A DNA stretch of 64,000 nt from Cellulomonas sp. Root930 (GCA_001429255.1 LMJI01000001.1:3017879-3081878); one strand, 5' to 3'; numbered from the stretch's first letter, positions 42,533-50,574 are shown. Notes: generated by a model not told the origin, from the letters alone. Program-made: numbers and translations.

Positions 42533-43546
42533 GTGAGCAATTCTTCGGCCCCGTCGCCCGTGACTACCCCTCCAGCCTCCCGCACCGACGCGGATATGTC
42601 CTTCCGACAGCTGGGTGACAGTGGTCTCGTCGTCTCGGTGGCCGGTCTCGGCTGCAACACGTTCGGCGCGACGCTCGACCCGCAGGACGTCCCCGCCCTG
42701 GTGGCGGCCGCGCTGGACGCGGGAATCACGTTCTTCGACACGGCGGACGTCTACGGCGGGGTGGCGGGCCAGAGCGAGGAGCTGCTCGGTGACGCACTCG
42801 TCGGGCACAGGGACGACGTCGTCATCGCGACGAAGTTCGGCATGGACGCGCGCGGGCTGAACGGTCCGGACTGGGGTGTGCGCGGCTCGCGCCGGTACGT
42901 GCGCCGGGCTGTAGAGAGCTCGCTGGCGCGGCTGCGCACGGACCACATCGACCTGTTCCAGATGCACGCGCCCGATCCCGTGACACCGATCGAGGAGACC
43001 CTGGCCGCGCTCCACGAGCTCGTGGTCGAGGGCAAGGTCCGGTACATCGGCTCCTCGAACTTCGCGGCCTGGCAGGTGGTCGACGCCGACTGGAGCGCCC
43101 GGACGGCCGGGGCGACGCCCTTCGTCTCGGCGCAGAACCGCTACAACCTGCTCGACCGGTCCGCGGAGGCCGAGCTCGTGCCGGCCGCGGAACAGGTCGG
43201 TGTGGGCCTGATCCCGTACGTCCCGCTGGCGTCCGGTCTGCTCACGGGCAAGTACCGGCGAGGGCAGTCCGCTCCCGACGGGTCCCGGCTCACGCGGATG
43301 CCCGAGCGGCTGGCCCGGGCGGACTTCGACCAGATCGAGGCGCTCGAGGCGCTGGCCCGGGAGTGGGGGATCGACCTGCCGACCCTCGCGCTCGGTGGCC
43401 TCGCCGCCCAGCCCGCCGTGGCGACGGTGATCGCGGGCGCCCGCACGCCGGAACAGCTGCGCGCGAACGTGACGTCGATCGCCTGGGAGCCGACCCTGGA
43501 GCAGCTGGCCGCGATCGACGAGGCCGCCCCCGGACCCTCGGCCTGA
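42533..43546 (+). CDS. Aldo/keto reductase
   Basis: NADPH-dependent carbonyl oxidoreductase, TIM-barrel fold, cytosolic. It has 337 residues. The catalytic tetrad is present: aspartate and tyrosine in FFDTADVYGG, lysine in VIATKFGM, and histidine in LFQMHAPD. Cofactor-binding LIPYVPLASGLLTGKY and VIAGARTPEQLRAN follow. The family domain begins at MSFRQLGDSGL (residue 22), so translation could start at ATG 42596; the GTG at 42533 is kept because a TAGGGT box ends 7 bases before it. The substrate is unknown. It is convergent with the next gene, 6 bases away. Confidence 0.92.
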   Translation: MSNSSAPSPVTTPPASRTDADMSFRQLGDSGLVVSVAGLGCNTFGATLDPQDVPALVAAALDAGITFFDTADVYGGVAGQSEELLGDALVGHRDDVVIATKFGMDARGLNGPDWGVRGSRRYVRRAVESSLARLRTDHIDLFQMHAPDPVTPIEETLAALHELVVEGKVRYIGSSNFAAWQVVDADWSARTAGATPFVSAQNRYNLLDRSAEAELVPAAEQVGVGLIPYVPLASGLLTGKYRRGQSAPDGSRLTRMPERLARADFDQIEALEALAREWGIDLPTLALGGLAAQPAVATVIAGARTPEQLRANVTSIAWEPTLEQLAAIDEAAPGPSA

Positions 43547-43552
43547 GCGGGA

Positions 43553-44065
43553 TCACCACTCGAGCACCCGCGCGCGGCTCTGGCCGATCGCGACGACCGA
43601 CCAGAGGCGGACTCCCGCGTCGTCGGCGGCCTCGCGCACGGCCGGCACCCAGGACGCCTCGAACGCGCCACGGTCCCCGCCTGCCGCGCGGACGAGCCCG
43701 ACGACGACCGACCCGCCCGGTGCGTCGGACGCGAGCACCGAAGCGAGCACCGCGGCCAGCCGGCGCGCGACCGCCGGGTCGGCTCGAAGCGGCACGTCGG
43801 TGATCGGCAGCACGACGGGGATCGTGCGGTCCTCCGCGTCGAGCAGGACGAACCAGAGCGCCGGCGGCCCGGAGCGTTCGGGTCCCACGAGGTCGAGCAG
43901 CACCGCGAGCGCATCGCTGCCCGACCGCAGGGGGGCACCCGGGGGGTCGGGCAGGTCGTGGTCGGGGCCGTCGACGTCGAGCACCCACGGCACGTCGGCC
44001 CACTGGTCGTCGGGTGCGTCGTCCCAGTCGTCGTCGAACCAGCCGTGGTCCTCGCGCTCCGTCAT
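43553..44065 (-). CDS. Hypothetical acidic protein
   Basis: A 170-residue soluble protein that I do not recognise. The first 40 residues are strongly acidic and tryptophan-rich (EDHGWFDDDWDDAPDDQWADVPW), probably disordered. The rest alternates strands and helices (ALAVLLDLVG, ALWFVLLDAEDRTIPVVLPI, SVVVGLVRAAGG, VRLWSVVAIG), suggesting a compact alpha/beta domain. There are no cysteines, signal peptide or membrane segment. Codon use resembles neighbouring genes. It stands alone between the reductase and the UPF0303 gene. Confidence 0.7.
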   Translation of the reverse strand: MTEREDHGWFDDDWDDAPDDQWADVPWVLDVDGPDHDLPDPPGAPLRSGSDALAVLLDLVGPERSGPPALWFVLLDAEDRTIPVVLPITDVPLRADPAVARRLAAVLASVLASDAPGGSVVVGLVRAAGGDRGAFEASWVPAVREAADDAGVRLWSVVAIGQSRARVLEW

Positions 44066-44154
44066 GCGGATGATCCTGGGACCGCCGCACGCTCACGAAC
44101 GCGGGACCAGATCGTTCGGTGGACGTGCTCGCGGGGAGCAGGGCTGGGGGCGGC

Positions 44155-44628
44155 TCAGGCGAGGTGCGCGGTCACGGCCTCGACGACGAGCGCGTGGTCG
44201 TCGGCCTGGGGGAGCCCGGAGACGGTCACCACGCCGACGATGCCGACGTCGTGGACGCGGATCGGGAAGGCCCCGCCGTGGGCCGCGTACCGCTGCAGCG
44301 GGAGGTCGTGCTGCGCGGCGAAGGTGGTGCCCTTGGCCGCGGCGCGCAGCCCGACCAGGTACGACGACGCCCCGAAGCGCTCGACCACGCGGACCTTGCG
44401 CTCGATCCAGCTGTCGTTGTCGGGCGTGGTGCCCGGCCGCGCCGCGTGGAACAGCTGCTGGCTGCCCCGCCGGATGTCGACCGTGACGGCCAGGTCGCGC
44501 TCCTGTGCCAGCTCGACGAGCAGGCAGCCCAGACGCCACGCGTCGTCGTGGGTGAACGTGCGGAACACGAGGTCGTGCTCCTGCTGCTCGACGTGGGCGA
44601 CGGTGCCGGCGATGTCGTCAGTGCTCAT
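44155..44628 (-). CDS. UPF0303 (heme-degrading-domain-like) family protein
   Basis: A 157-residue protein with the UPF0303 pattern: DDAWRLGCLLVELAQERDLAVTVDIRRGSQQLFHAARPGTTPDNDSWIERKVRVVERFGASSYLVG in pieces, then YAAHGGAFPIRV and VGVVTVSGLPQADDHALVVEAV. The family is related to the GlcG/HbpS fold; some members are annotated as binding heme, but no activity is firmly established. The ATG at 44628 lies 4 bases after the stop of the flavoprotein fusion, so the two are one operon and probably act together. Confidence 0.85.
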   Translation of the reverse strand: MSTDDIAGTVAHVEQQEHDLVFRTFTHDDAWRLGCLLVELAQERDLAVTVDIRRGSQQLFHAARPGTTPDNDSWIERKVRVVERFGASSYLVGLRAAAKGTTFAAQHDLPLQRYAAHGGAFPIRVHDVGIVGVVTVSGLPQADDHALVVEAVTAHLA

Positions 44629-44632
44629 GACG

Positions 44633-46918
44633 TCATCGTGGCACGGGCGCCCCGGACGCCAAGGGAGCGACCCCGAAGTTGCCGTCGAACACATGTTCGG
44701 GGTCGTACAGCGCCTTGAGCCGAGCGATGCGCGCGAGCGTCTCCGGCGGGAACGCCTCGGCGACGCGAGCGGGGGACTGGTTCGTCTCGAAGCTGAGGTA
44801 CACGCCGCGCAGGTGCGGAGCCAGCCGATCCCACCAGGTGTCGATCTGCGCGCGCCGGCTGCCGCGGGCGGACGCCAGCAGCGAGAAGTTCTGCGTCCGG
44901 TGCGCGTATGCGGTCGCTGCCGGATCCATGTCGTTGACGGCGCCGCCGACGGCACGCAGCTGCAGCATGTCGGCGTCGCCCGCGGCCAGGAGCTCGCTCA
45001 GCAGCGCGGCGAGGTCGGGTGTCACGTGCTCGACCAGCCCGCCGCGCGCGGCGGAGTCGGCGCCGCCGGTCTGCTGGCCGTGCTGCGCGGCCACGGTCGC
45101 GGCGTACGGCACGAGCTGCGCCTGCTGCTGCAGGACGGGTGCCAGGTCCAGGAACTGCTCGAGCGCCCCGATCGCCGCCCCGGTGTCGTCGTTCGCCCAC
45201 ACGACGATCGCGTAGCCGACCGCGGGGTTCTGTCCTCTCGCGGGTACCAGGGTGAGGAAGCTGGTCAGCTCGCGCGGCGAGGCCTCGACGAGCTCGGCCC
45301 ACGACTCGACGAACGCCGCGGTGTCCGTGGCGTCGTACACGATCGTGGCGTAGACGACGTTGCCCACCTCGGCGGCCTCGATCTCGACCGCGGTGAGGAT
45401 GCCGAAGTTCGCCCCGGCGCCGCGGACGGCCCAGAGCAGGTCCGGCTCGTGGTCGGCGTCGGTCCGGACGAGGCGACCGTCGGCGAGGACCAGCTCGGCG
45501 GCGACCACGTGGTCGAGCGTGAGCCCGTACGAGCGCGAGAGGAAGCCCTGTCCGCCGGCCGTCACCAGCCCGCCGACACCGACGTCCCCGTAGTCGCCGG
45601 AGCTGATGGCGAGCCCGACCGGTGAGAGCACCGAGGCGACGTCACCCCATCGGGCTCCGGCGCCGAGCCGCACGACGCGCTTCTCGCGGTCGAGCACCTC
45701 GACGGTGTCCAGCGCCCCGAGGTCGACGACGATCCCGCCGTCGTTCGTCGACCGGCCGCTGATCCCGTGCCCGCCGCTGCGGACGGCGAACGGGACCTCC
45801 TGGGCGCGGGCGAACAGGAGCGCCTCGCTGACCTGCTCGGCGGTGTCCGGCCGCAGGACGAGACCGGGGGAGCCGGAGTAGACGTAGGACGACCGCACGC
45901 GCGCGTACTCGCGGTCGCCGGGCTCCACGGCGGTCGCGACGAGGGAGGCGGGCAGGCCGTCGTAGTCGATCCCGGCGCGCCGCTTGGCCAGCGCGATCAC
46001 GGGCCGCACGGTGCCGGTGGCGGTGCCCGCGGCAGCACGCTCGGCTGCGACGGCGTCCCGCAGCGCCGGAGCGATCTCCCCGCCGAACACCGCGATCGTG
46101 GTCTCGTCGTCGGTGCCCAGGATGAAGGTGGCGATCCCGTCCTCCAGGACCAGGGGGAGCAGGTCGTCGACCCACCGGTCGGGCGGCCCCTGCAGGAACC
46201 CGCTGCCCTGGAACGACCCGGCTCCGAGGTTGAGGAGGCGCCGGATCTCGCGAGGATCACGGCCGGCGGCGGCTGCCGCGTCGTCGATGCGCGCGTTGCC
46301 GGCGGCCAGGTCACCCGGCTTCAGGTAGCCGAGGCTCGGCAGCCATCCGTCCGCCTTGCGCCCGACGAGCCCGAGCATCCGCGGCTTGTACGCACCGAGC
46401 CAGATCGGGACGTCGTGGACCGGCGCCGGACCGCGCTTGGCGCCGTCGACGTGGTGGTACGTCCCGTGCACCCGCAGCGGTGCGCGCTCGTCGGTGTCCC
46501 AGATGCCCCGGATGATGTCGATGGCCTCGTCCAGCGCATCGACGGCCTGCCCGGGGGTCAGCCGCGGTGCGCCCATCGCGACGATGGCGTCCCAGAACGC
46601 TCCTGAGCCGAGGCCGAGCGCGAACCGACCGCCCGAGAGGAGGTCGAGGCTCGCCGAGGCGCGCGCCAGGACGGCCGGCGGCCGCAGCGGCAGGTTCAGC
46701 ACGTTCCCGGCGACCTGGACCCGCTGCGTCGACGCGGCGACCCAGGACAGCAGCGTCCAGGTGTCGAGGAACGCCGGCTGGTACGGATGGTCCTGGAACG
46801 TCACCAGGTCGAGCCCGGAGCGCTCGGACAGCTGCGCCAGCGCGACGACCAGCTGCGGGTCCTTGGCCGTCGGGGTCAGGAAGCTGCCGAAGGCGAGATC
46901 GTGGCCGTAGTCGGGCAT
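44633..46918 (-). CDS. Fusion of luciferase-like (LLM) oxidoreductase and berberine-bridge-type FAD oxidase
   Basis: A 761-residue two-domain redox protein. Residues 1 to about 310 are a luciferase-like monooxygenase fold (FQDHPYQPAFLDTWTLLSWVA, GLGSGAFWDAI, PIWLGAYKPRMLGLVGRKADGWLPS), the class that uses FMN or F420. Residues about 345-761 are a PCMH-type FAD domain: RSGGHGISG puts the usual covalent-FAD histidine at H384, while the second attachment cysteine is replaced by tyrosine (GDYG, residue 443), so FAD is probably held by one bond. The C-terminus shows the berberine-bridge end (YDPEHVFDGNF). There is no signal peptide. The start is ATG at 46918 with AGGGAG 8 bases upstream. Substrates unknown. 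Co-transcribed with the UPF0303 gene. Confidence 0.88.
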   Translation of the reverse strand: MPDYGHDLAFGSFLTPTAKDPQLVVALAQLSERSGLDLVTFQDHPYQPAFLDTWTLLSWVAASTQRVQVAGNVLNLPLRPPAVLARASASLDLLSGGRFALGLGSGAFWDAIVAMGAPRLTPGQAVDALDEAIDIIRGIWDTDERAPLRVHGTYHHVDGAKRGPAPVHDVPIWLGAYKPRMLGLVGRKADGWLPSLGYLKPGDLAAGNARIDDAAAAAGRDPREIRRLLNLGAGSFQGSGFLQGPPDRWVDDLLPLVLEDGIATFILGTDDETTIAVFGGEIAPALRDAVAAERAAAGTATGTVRPVIALAKRRAGIDYDGLPASLVATAVEPGDREYARVRSSYVYSGSPGLVLRPDTAEQVSEALLFARAQEVPFAVRSGGHGISGRSTNDGGIVVDLGALDTVEVLDREKRVVRLGAGARWGDVASVLSPVGLAISSGDYGDVGVGGLVTAGGQGFLSRSYGLTLDHVVAAELVLADGRLVRTDADHEPDLLWAVRGAGANFGILTAVEIEAAEVGNVVYATIVYDATDTAAFVESWAELVEASPRELTSFLTLVPARGQNPAVGYAIVVWANDDTGAAIGALEQFLDLAPVLQQQAQLVPYAATVAAQHGQQTGGADSAARGGLVEHVTPDLAALLSELLAAGDADMLQLRAVGGAVNDMDPAATAYAHRTQNFSLLASARGSRRAQIDTWWDRLAPHLRGVYLSFETNQSPARVAEAFPPETLARIARLKALYDPEHVFDGNFGVAPLASGAPVPR

Positions 46919-46937
46919 CGAAGCATCTCCCTAGTGA

Positions 46938-46954
46938 TTGATGCTTCAACTATA
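46938..46954 (-). promoter_or_regulatory. TATAGT -10 box and TTGA-N4-TCAA operator for the flavoprotein operon
   Basis: On the minus strand TATAGT (46954-46949) fits a -10 box. The imperfect palindrome TTGATGCTTCAA (46938-46949) abuts it and would cover the transcription start, which is typical of a MarR-like repressor site. AAGCATC (46921-46927) and GATGCTT (46940-46946) form a second 7-bp inverted repeat. No repressor gene is adjacent. Confidence 0.4.
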
Positions 46955-46989
46955 GATCAGGGCGAGTCGCGTGTGTGTGCCGCACGCCG

Positions 46990-47003
46990 ATAATGCACAT
47001 TAT
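46990..47003. promoter_or_regulatory. AT-rich palindrome ATAATG-CA-CATTAT
   Basis: Perfect 6-bp half-sites around CA, in an 89-base intergenic region much richer in A+T than its surroundings. It lies 5 bases beyond the acetyltransferase stop and about 70 bases upstream of the flavoprotein start. It could be an operator; the binding protein is unknown. Confidence 0.4.
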
Positions 47004-47007
47004 GACA

Positions 47008-47526
47008 TTACGCATGGGAAGGGGCGCGGAGCGTCAGCACGTACCGCTCCTCCGTCTGCGACTGGTCGCGTGGCACCACCTGGCGCTCCCCGGTCCGCGT
47101 GTACCCGGAACGGACGAACAGGTCGCCGGCGGCGTGGTTGCTGTCCAGCAGCCACAGCGACACCGTGCGGGCGTCCTCGGCGACGGCCGCACGACGGACG
47201 GTGTCCAGCAGCGCCCACCCCACGCCGTGACGCCGCGACTCCGCAGCCACCCACAGTGCGACGACGTGCCGGTCGTCGACCGGCGACCCCGGCTCCTGCA
47301 TCATCGTGACCATCCCGCGGCCCACGCCGTCGTCGTCCACGGAGACCCAGGTGACCGACGTCCGCAGGCGCATGCGCCAGTGCGACTCGGCGAACCGTTC
47401 CTCCCGCGCCAACGAGGCGCCGAAGACGTCCGGGTTCTCCCGCAGGGCGCGCAGTCGGACGCCCTGGACGAGACGCCAGTCGTTCTCCCCCACCTGTCGG
47501 ATATCCACGTCCACAGGATGCCTCAT
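47008..47526 (-). CDS. GNAT-family N-acetyltransferase
   Basis: A 172-residue acyl-CoA-dependent acetyltransferase of unknown substrate. The N-terminal strand-helix DVDIRQVGENDWRLVQGVRLRALRENPDVFG is followed by the core VALWVAAESRRHGVGWALLDTVRRAA, where RRHGVG fits the acetyl-CoA pyrophosphate loop (Q/RxxGxG/A), then TVSLWLLDSNHAAGDLFVRSGYTRTGE. The ATG at 47526 is chosen from the domain start; the open frame continues upstream only as shadow. Cytosolic. Same strand as the small acidic ORF upstream, with 17 bases between. Confidence 0.88.
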   Translation of the reverse strand: MRHPVDVDIRQVGENDWRLVQGVRLRALRENPDVFGASLAREERFAESHWRMRLRTSVTWVSVDDDGVGRGMVTMMQEPGSPVDDRHVVALWVAAESRRHGVGWALLDTVRRAAVAEDARTVSLWLLDSNHAAGDLFVRSGYTRTGERQVVPRDQSQTEERYVLTLRAPSHA

Positions 47527-47543
47527 CTGGGGCGGAGCACCGG

Positions 47544-47705
47544 TCAGGGCAGCTCGCGCGCCGTCGTCTGGTCGGCCGGGGTCCCGCCGTGGCCGTCGGG
47601 GTCGGGCACCGAGCGTGCGGCGTCGGCGATCTCCTCCTCCGGGCGGGGCGGCACCGATTCGTCGTACTCGAGCTCGGGCACCTCGTGCCCTGCGGACTCC
47701 GTCAT
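47544..47705 (-). CDS. Small acidic protein, 53 residues
   Basis: A short ORF with a strong ribosome binding site: AAGGAG (complement of 47712-47717) lies 6 bases before the ATG at 47705. The product begins MTESAGHEVPELEYDESVPP, continues with RPEEEIADAARS and ends in a glycine/proline-rich ADQTTARELP. It is highly acidic, has no cysteine, tryptophan or membrane segment, and is probably disordered. It is 17 bases upstream of the acetyltransferase, so an operon is likely. I do not recognise a family. Confidence 0.55.
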   Translation of the reverse strand: MTESAGHEVPELEYDESVPPRPEEEIADAARSVPDPDGHGGTPADQTTARELP

Positions 47706-47768
47706 GGCGGTCTCCTTCCGACGCGTTCACGCTACGGGCGGACGGCGCGCTGCGAAAGCCGGACGACG

Positions 47769-48413
47769 TCAGAGGTCGATGCCCTCACCGGAGTCGAGCG
47801 AGAGCGGCTCCCCCGCGCCGCCGAGCCGGCCCAGCAAGCCGATGGCCATGCCCTGCCCGATCGCGCTCAGGAGGGCGTCGTGGACGACGACGAGGCGCGC
47901 CGGCTGCACGTGCCGGACGTAGTCGACGACCTCTCCCAGCTTGAGCCACGGCGCCCCGAGCGGTGCGCACAGGACGTCGACGTGCGCGCCCGCAGGGTCG
48001 ATGTACGCGTCGCCCGGGTGGAGCACGCCCGCGACGAGATAGCCGACGTTGTGCACGCGCGGCACGTCCGGGTGGACCAGTGCGTGCCACTCCCCCAGCG
48101 CTACCACCTCGAACCCACCGGCGGAGACGACATCGCCTCCGCGCACGGCGTGCACGCGCTCCGCAGGCGCCCCGGCCTCGACGAGGACGTCGACCACGGA
48201 CTGCGGGGCCCACACCTCAAGGCCCCCCTGCACCGCCTCGACGACCGGCTCGGTGGCCACGTGGTCGGGGTGCTCGTGCGTGATGAGGACGGCCGTCACA
48301 CCCTCGAGCGCGCCCGGCAGGTCGGAGAAGACGCCGGGGTCGATGACGAGGTGGTCGGCGCCCCGATCGAGGCGGATGCAGGCGTGTCCCCAGCGGCTCA
48401 GGCGGATGCTCAT
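47769..48413 (-). CDS. MBL-fold metallo-hydrolase (UlaG-like)
   Basis: A 214-residue metallo-beta-lactamase-fold protein. Metal ligands are in LITHEHPDHVA (HxHxDH), with WGHACIRLDRGADHLVIDPG at the N-terminus as in the UlaG/YtkL branch, and further histidines in LGEWHALVH, GVLHPGDAY and VVVHDALL. Enzymes of this branch hydrolyse lactones, phosphodiesters or RNA; the substrate is not apparent. No signal peptide. It starts at ATG 48413 and is divergent from the ParA-like gene. Confidence 0.88.
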   Translation of the reverse strand: MSIRLSRWGHACIRLDRGADHLVIDPGVFSDLPGALEGVTAVLITHEHPDHVATEPVVEAVQGGLEVWAPQSVVDVLVEAGAPAERVHAVRGGDVVSAGGFEVVALGEWHALVHPDVPRVHNVGYLVAGVLHPGDAYIDPAGAHVDVLCAPLGAPWLKLGEVVDYVRHVQPARLVVVHDALLSAIGQGMAIGLLGRLGGAGEPLSLDSGEGIDL

Positions 48414-48477
48414 CCGTTCAGTGTGTCCTGACCTGGGATGATGCGCGCGGCGTTTCGCCGGACGCCGGTGCCCCGGC

Positions 48478-48483
48478 TACGGT
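48478..48483 (+). promoter_or_regulatory. -10 box (TACGGT) for the ParA-like gene, probably leaderless
   Basis: TACGGT ends 7 bases before the GTG at 48491. Confidence 0.4.
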
Positions 48484-48490
48484 TGCGCAC

Positions 48491-49255
48491 GTGCTGGTGC
48501 TCGGGGTGTGCAGTCTCAAGGGTGGCGTGGGAAAGACGTCGATCACCCTCGGTCTGGCGTCGGCTGCCCTGGAGCGCGGGCTGCGCACGCTGGTCATCGA
48601 TCTCGACCCCCAGGGCGACAGCACGATGGCGCTCGGAGCGCGTCCGCAGGCGGGCGACGTCGCGTCCGTCCTCGACGAGCCGGGCGAGGCGACGATGGCC
48701 AAGGCCACCGTGCTGTCCTCGTGGGCCGACGAGGGCCTCGACGTCCTCGCCGGGTCCGAGCGGTCCGCGACGCACGACCGGCTCGACGGCGACGACCTGG
48801 ACCGGCTCCGCTACGCGCTGTCCTGGGTGCGCGACTACGACCTCGTCCTCATCGACTGCCCGCCGTCCCTGGGGGGCCTCACGCGCACGGGACTGTCCGC
48901 GTGCGACCGCGCTCTCGTGGTGACCGAGCCGGGCCTGTTCGCCGTGATGGCCGTCGGCCGCGCGATGCGGACCATCGATGAGCTGCGTCGCGGTCCCGCG
49001 CCGGCTCTGCAGCCGCTCGGCATCGTGGTCAATCGCGTCCGCGCCCGCTCGATCGAGCAGGCGTTCCGGCTGGAGGAGCTGCAGACGCTCTACGGCCCGC
49101 TGGTCCTCACTCCCCCGGTCCCCGAGCGCGCGGCGCTCCAGCAGGCCCAGGGCGCCGCGCAGCCGGTGCACGCGTGGCCCGGTGCCGCGGCCGCCGAGCT
49201 GGCGCGCACGTTCGACGCCCTGCTCGACCGCGCGCTGCGCGCACCTCGCCACTGA
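48491..49255 (+). CDS. Orphan ParA/MinD-type ATPase
   Basis: A 254-residue ParA-superfamily ATPase with the deviant Walker A KGGVGKTSI near residue 10, DLDPQGDSTMALG (Walker A-prime aspartate) and YDLVLIDCPPSLGGLTRTGLSACDRALVVTEP as Walker B. A typical C-terminal region follows. No parB, parS or oriC feature is nearby, so it is unlikely to be the chromosomal segregation ParA and may position another complex. The start is GTG at 48491. It ends just before a strong terminator. Confidence 0.88.
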   Translation: MLVLGVCSLKGGVGKTSITLGLASAALERGLRTLVIDLDPQGDSTMALGARPQAGDVASVLDEPGEATMAKATVLSSWADEGLDVLAGSERSATHDRLDGDDLDRLRYALSWVRDYDLVLIDCPPSLGGLTRTGLSACDRALVVTEPGLFAVMAVGRAMRTIDELRRGPAPALQPLGIVVNRVRARSIEQAFRLEELQTLYGPLVLTPPVPERAALQQAQGAAQPVHAWPGAAAAELARTFDALLDRALRAPRH

Positions 49256-49261
49256 CACGAC

Positions 49262-49293
49262 ACGAGCGGCCGCCCCGGAGGGCAGCCGCTCGT
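49262..49293. terminator. Bidirectional terminator between parA-like and MerR genes
   Basis: ACGAGCGGC (49262-49270) pairs with GCCGCTCGT (49285-49293), and after one mismatch GCCC (49272-49275) pairs with GGGC (49280-49283) around the loop CGGA. It lies between two convergent genes. Confidence 0.75.
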
Positions 49294-49307
49294 CGAGTCG
49301 GTCGGTG

Positions 49308-49937
49308 TCAGCCGGCGGTGCGGGCTTGCCGGCGCAGTGCGAGCTCGTCGTGGGCCGACGGCGTCGCGATGAGCTCCTCGTCCTCGTCCGCCCGCTCGGT
49401 CGGGAGCGCGGCGAGCGTGCCCTCCACCTCACGCCAGACACGGCCGACCGCGATGCCGAACACGCCCTGGCCGCCCTGCACGAGGTCGATGACCTCGTCC
49501 GCCGAGGTGCACTCGTAGACGCTGGCCCCGTCGGACATCAGAGTGATCTGGGCGAGGTCGTCGACCCCCCGCTCGCGCAGGTGGCTGACGGCGGTGCGGA
49601 TCTGCTGCAGCGAGACGCCCGTGTCCAGCAGGCGCTTGACCACCTTGAGCACGAGGATGTCGCGGAAGCTGTACAGGCGCTGGGTGCCTGAACCGGTGGC
49701 CGGCCGGATGGACGGCTCCACTAGGCCTGTGCGGGCCCAGTAGTCGAGCTGGCGATACGTGATGCCCGCGGCGCGGCACGCGGTGGGACCGCGGTAGCCG
49801 GTGGCGGTGTCGAGGTCCGGGAGGTCGTCGTCGAACAGCATGCCCTGAGCGCGCTGCGGCACTGCCCCGCTGACGCTCTCGGCGCTCTCGTTGCTGGTCA
49901 CGAATCCTCCACTCGTCGCACGCCGGTCGGCGGACAT
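49308..49937 (-). CDS. MerR-family regulator (Rv1830/ResR-like)
   Basis: A 209-residue transcription factor whose position and sequence fit the Rv1830 (ResR/McdR) orthologue of M. tuberculosis, implicated there in growth and division control. The MerR-type HTH reads YRGPTACRAAGITYRQLDYWARTGLV, followed by TQRLYSFRDILVLKVVKRLLDTGVSLQQIRTAVSHL. There is no metal-binding cysteine set. The C-terminus is acidic. It could start at ATG 49937 (GGAGGAG directly upstream) or at GTG 49901 (GGAGGA upstream); the longer form is given. It is the last gene of the conserved minus-strand block. Confidence 0.85.
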   Translation of the reverse strand: MSADRRATSGGFVTSNESAESVSGAVPQRAQGMLFDDDLPDLDTATGYRGPTACRAAGITYRQLDYWARTGLVEPSIRPATGSGTQRLYSFRDILVLKVVKRLLDTGVSLQQIRTAVSHLRERGVDDLAQITLMSDGASVYECTSADEVIDLVQGGQGVFGIAVGRVWREVEGTLAALPTERADEDEELIATPSAHDELALRRQARTAG

Positions 49938-50049
49938 CTCCTCCGGCTGCTTGTCAGACTAGGCCCGCGGCGGTACGGACGCCATGACGCCCGCCGGGCG
50001 TGTCGCGACGGGCGAGTCTCACCTTCGACCTGAAGGAGAAGGTTTGGGA

Positions 50050-50574
50050 CTAACGACCCTCCGCGCCGCCCTCCTCCTCGGGCTCCGCCCCGGTGCTGAA
50101 GTCCTCCGGTGTCACAAGGTCGAGGAACCGCCGGAACCGCTCGAGATCCTGCTCGGACGTGGTGGTCCGCACCTCGACACCAGCGATCGCGACGACCTCG
50201 GCGGAGCACAGGACCGGGCAGCCGAACCGGAGCGCCATCGCGATGGCGTCCGACGCGCGGGAGTCCACGCGTGGACCTGTCCGCAGCACCAGCTCGGCGT
50301 GGAACACGCCCTCCTCGAGGCGGGTGATCTCCACCCGGGTCAGGCCCGAGCCCACCGCGATGAGCACGTCCCGGAGCAGGTCGTGGGTCATCGGCCGCGG
50401 CGGCACGATGCCCGCCTGCGCGGAGGCGATGGCACTCGCCTCCGTGGGGCCGATGAGGATGGGCACCAGGAGCTCGGAGTCGGGGTCGAGGAGCAGCACG
50501 ACGATCTCGTCGTCGGCCATGTGCTGGCGCACCCCGACGACCTCGACCGGCACGAGCTCGGCGTCCTCTCCCAT
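50050..50574 (-). CDS. DUF151 bifunctional-nuclease family protein (Rv1829-like)
   Basis: A 174-residue member of the DUF151 family (VEVVGVRQHMADDEIVVLLLDPDSELLVPILIGPTEASAIASAQAG, then RPMTHDLLRDVLIAVGSGLTRVEITRLEEGVFHAELVL and DSRASDAIAMALRF, each conserved). A plant homologue has been reported to have nuclease activity; the bacterial role is uncertain. An acidic tail ends the protein. The start is ATG at 50574; the large frame around it belongs to shadow sequence. It lies between two MerR-type genes, exactly as Rv1829 does. Confidence 0.9.
   Translation of the reverse strand: MGEDAELVPVEVVGVRQHMADDEIVVLLLDPDSELLVPILIGPTEASAIASAQAGIVPPRPMTHDLLRDVLIAVGSGLTRVEITRLEEGVFHAELVLRTGPRVDSRASDAIAMALRFGCPVLCSAEVVAIAGVEVRTTTSEQDLERFRRFLDLVTPEDFSTGAEPEEEGGAEGR

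Noticed and set aside
44119..45302. Plus-strand and alternative-frame ORFs over the flavoprotein fusion
   Set aside because: Arg/Ala/Gly-rich shadows of the 761-residue minus-strand gene.
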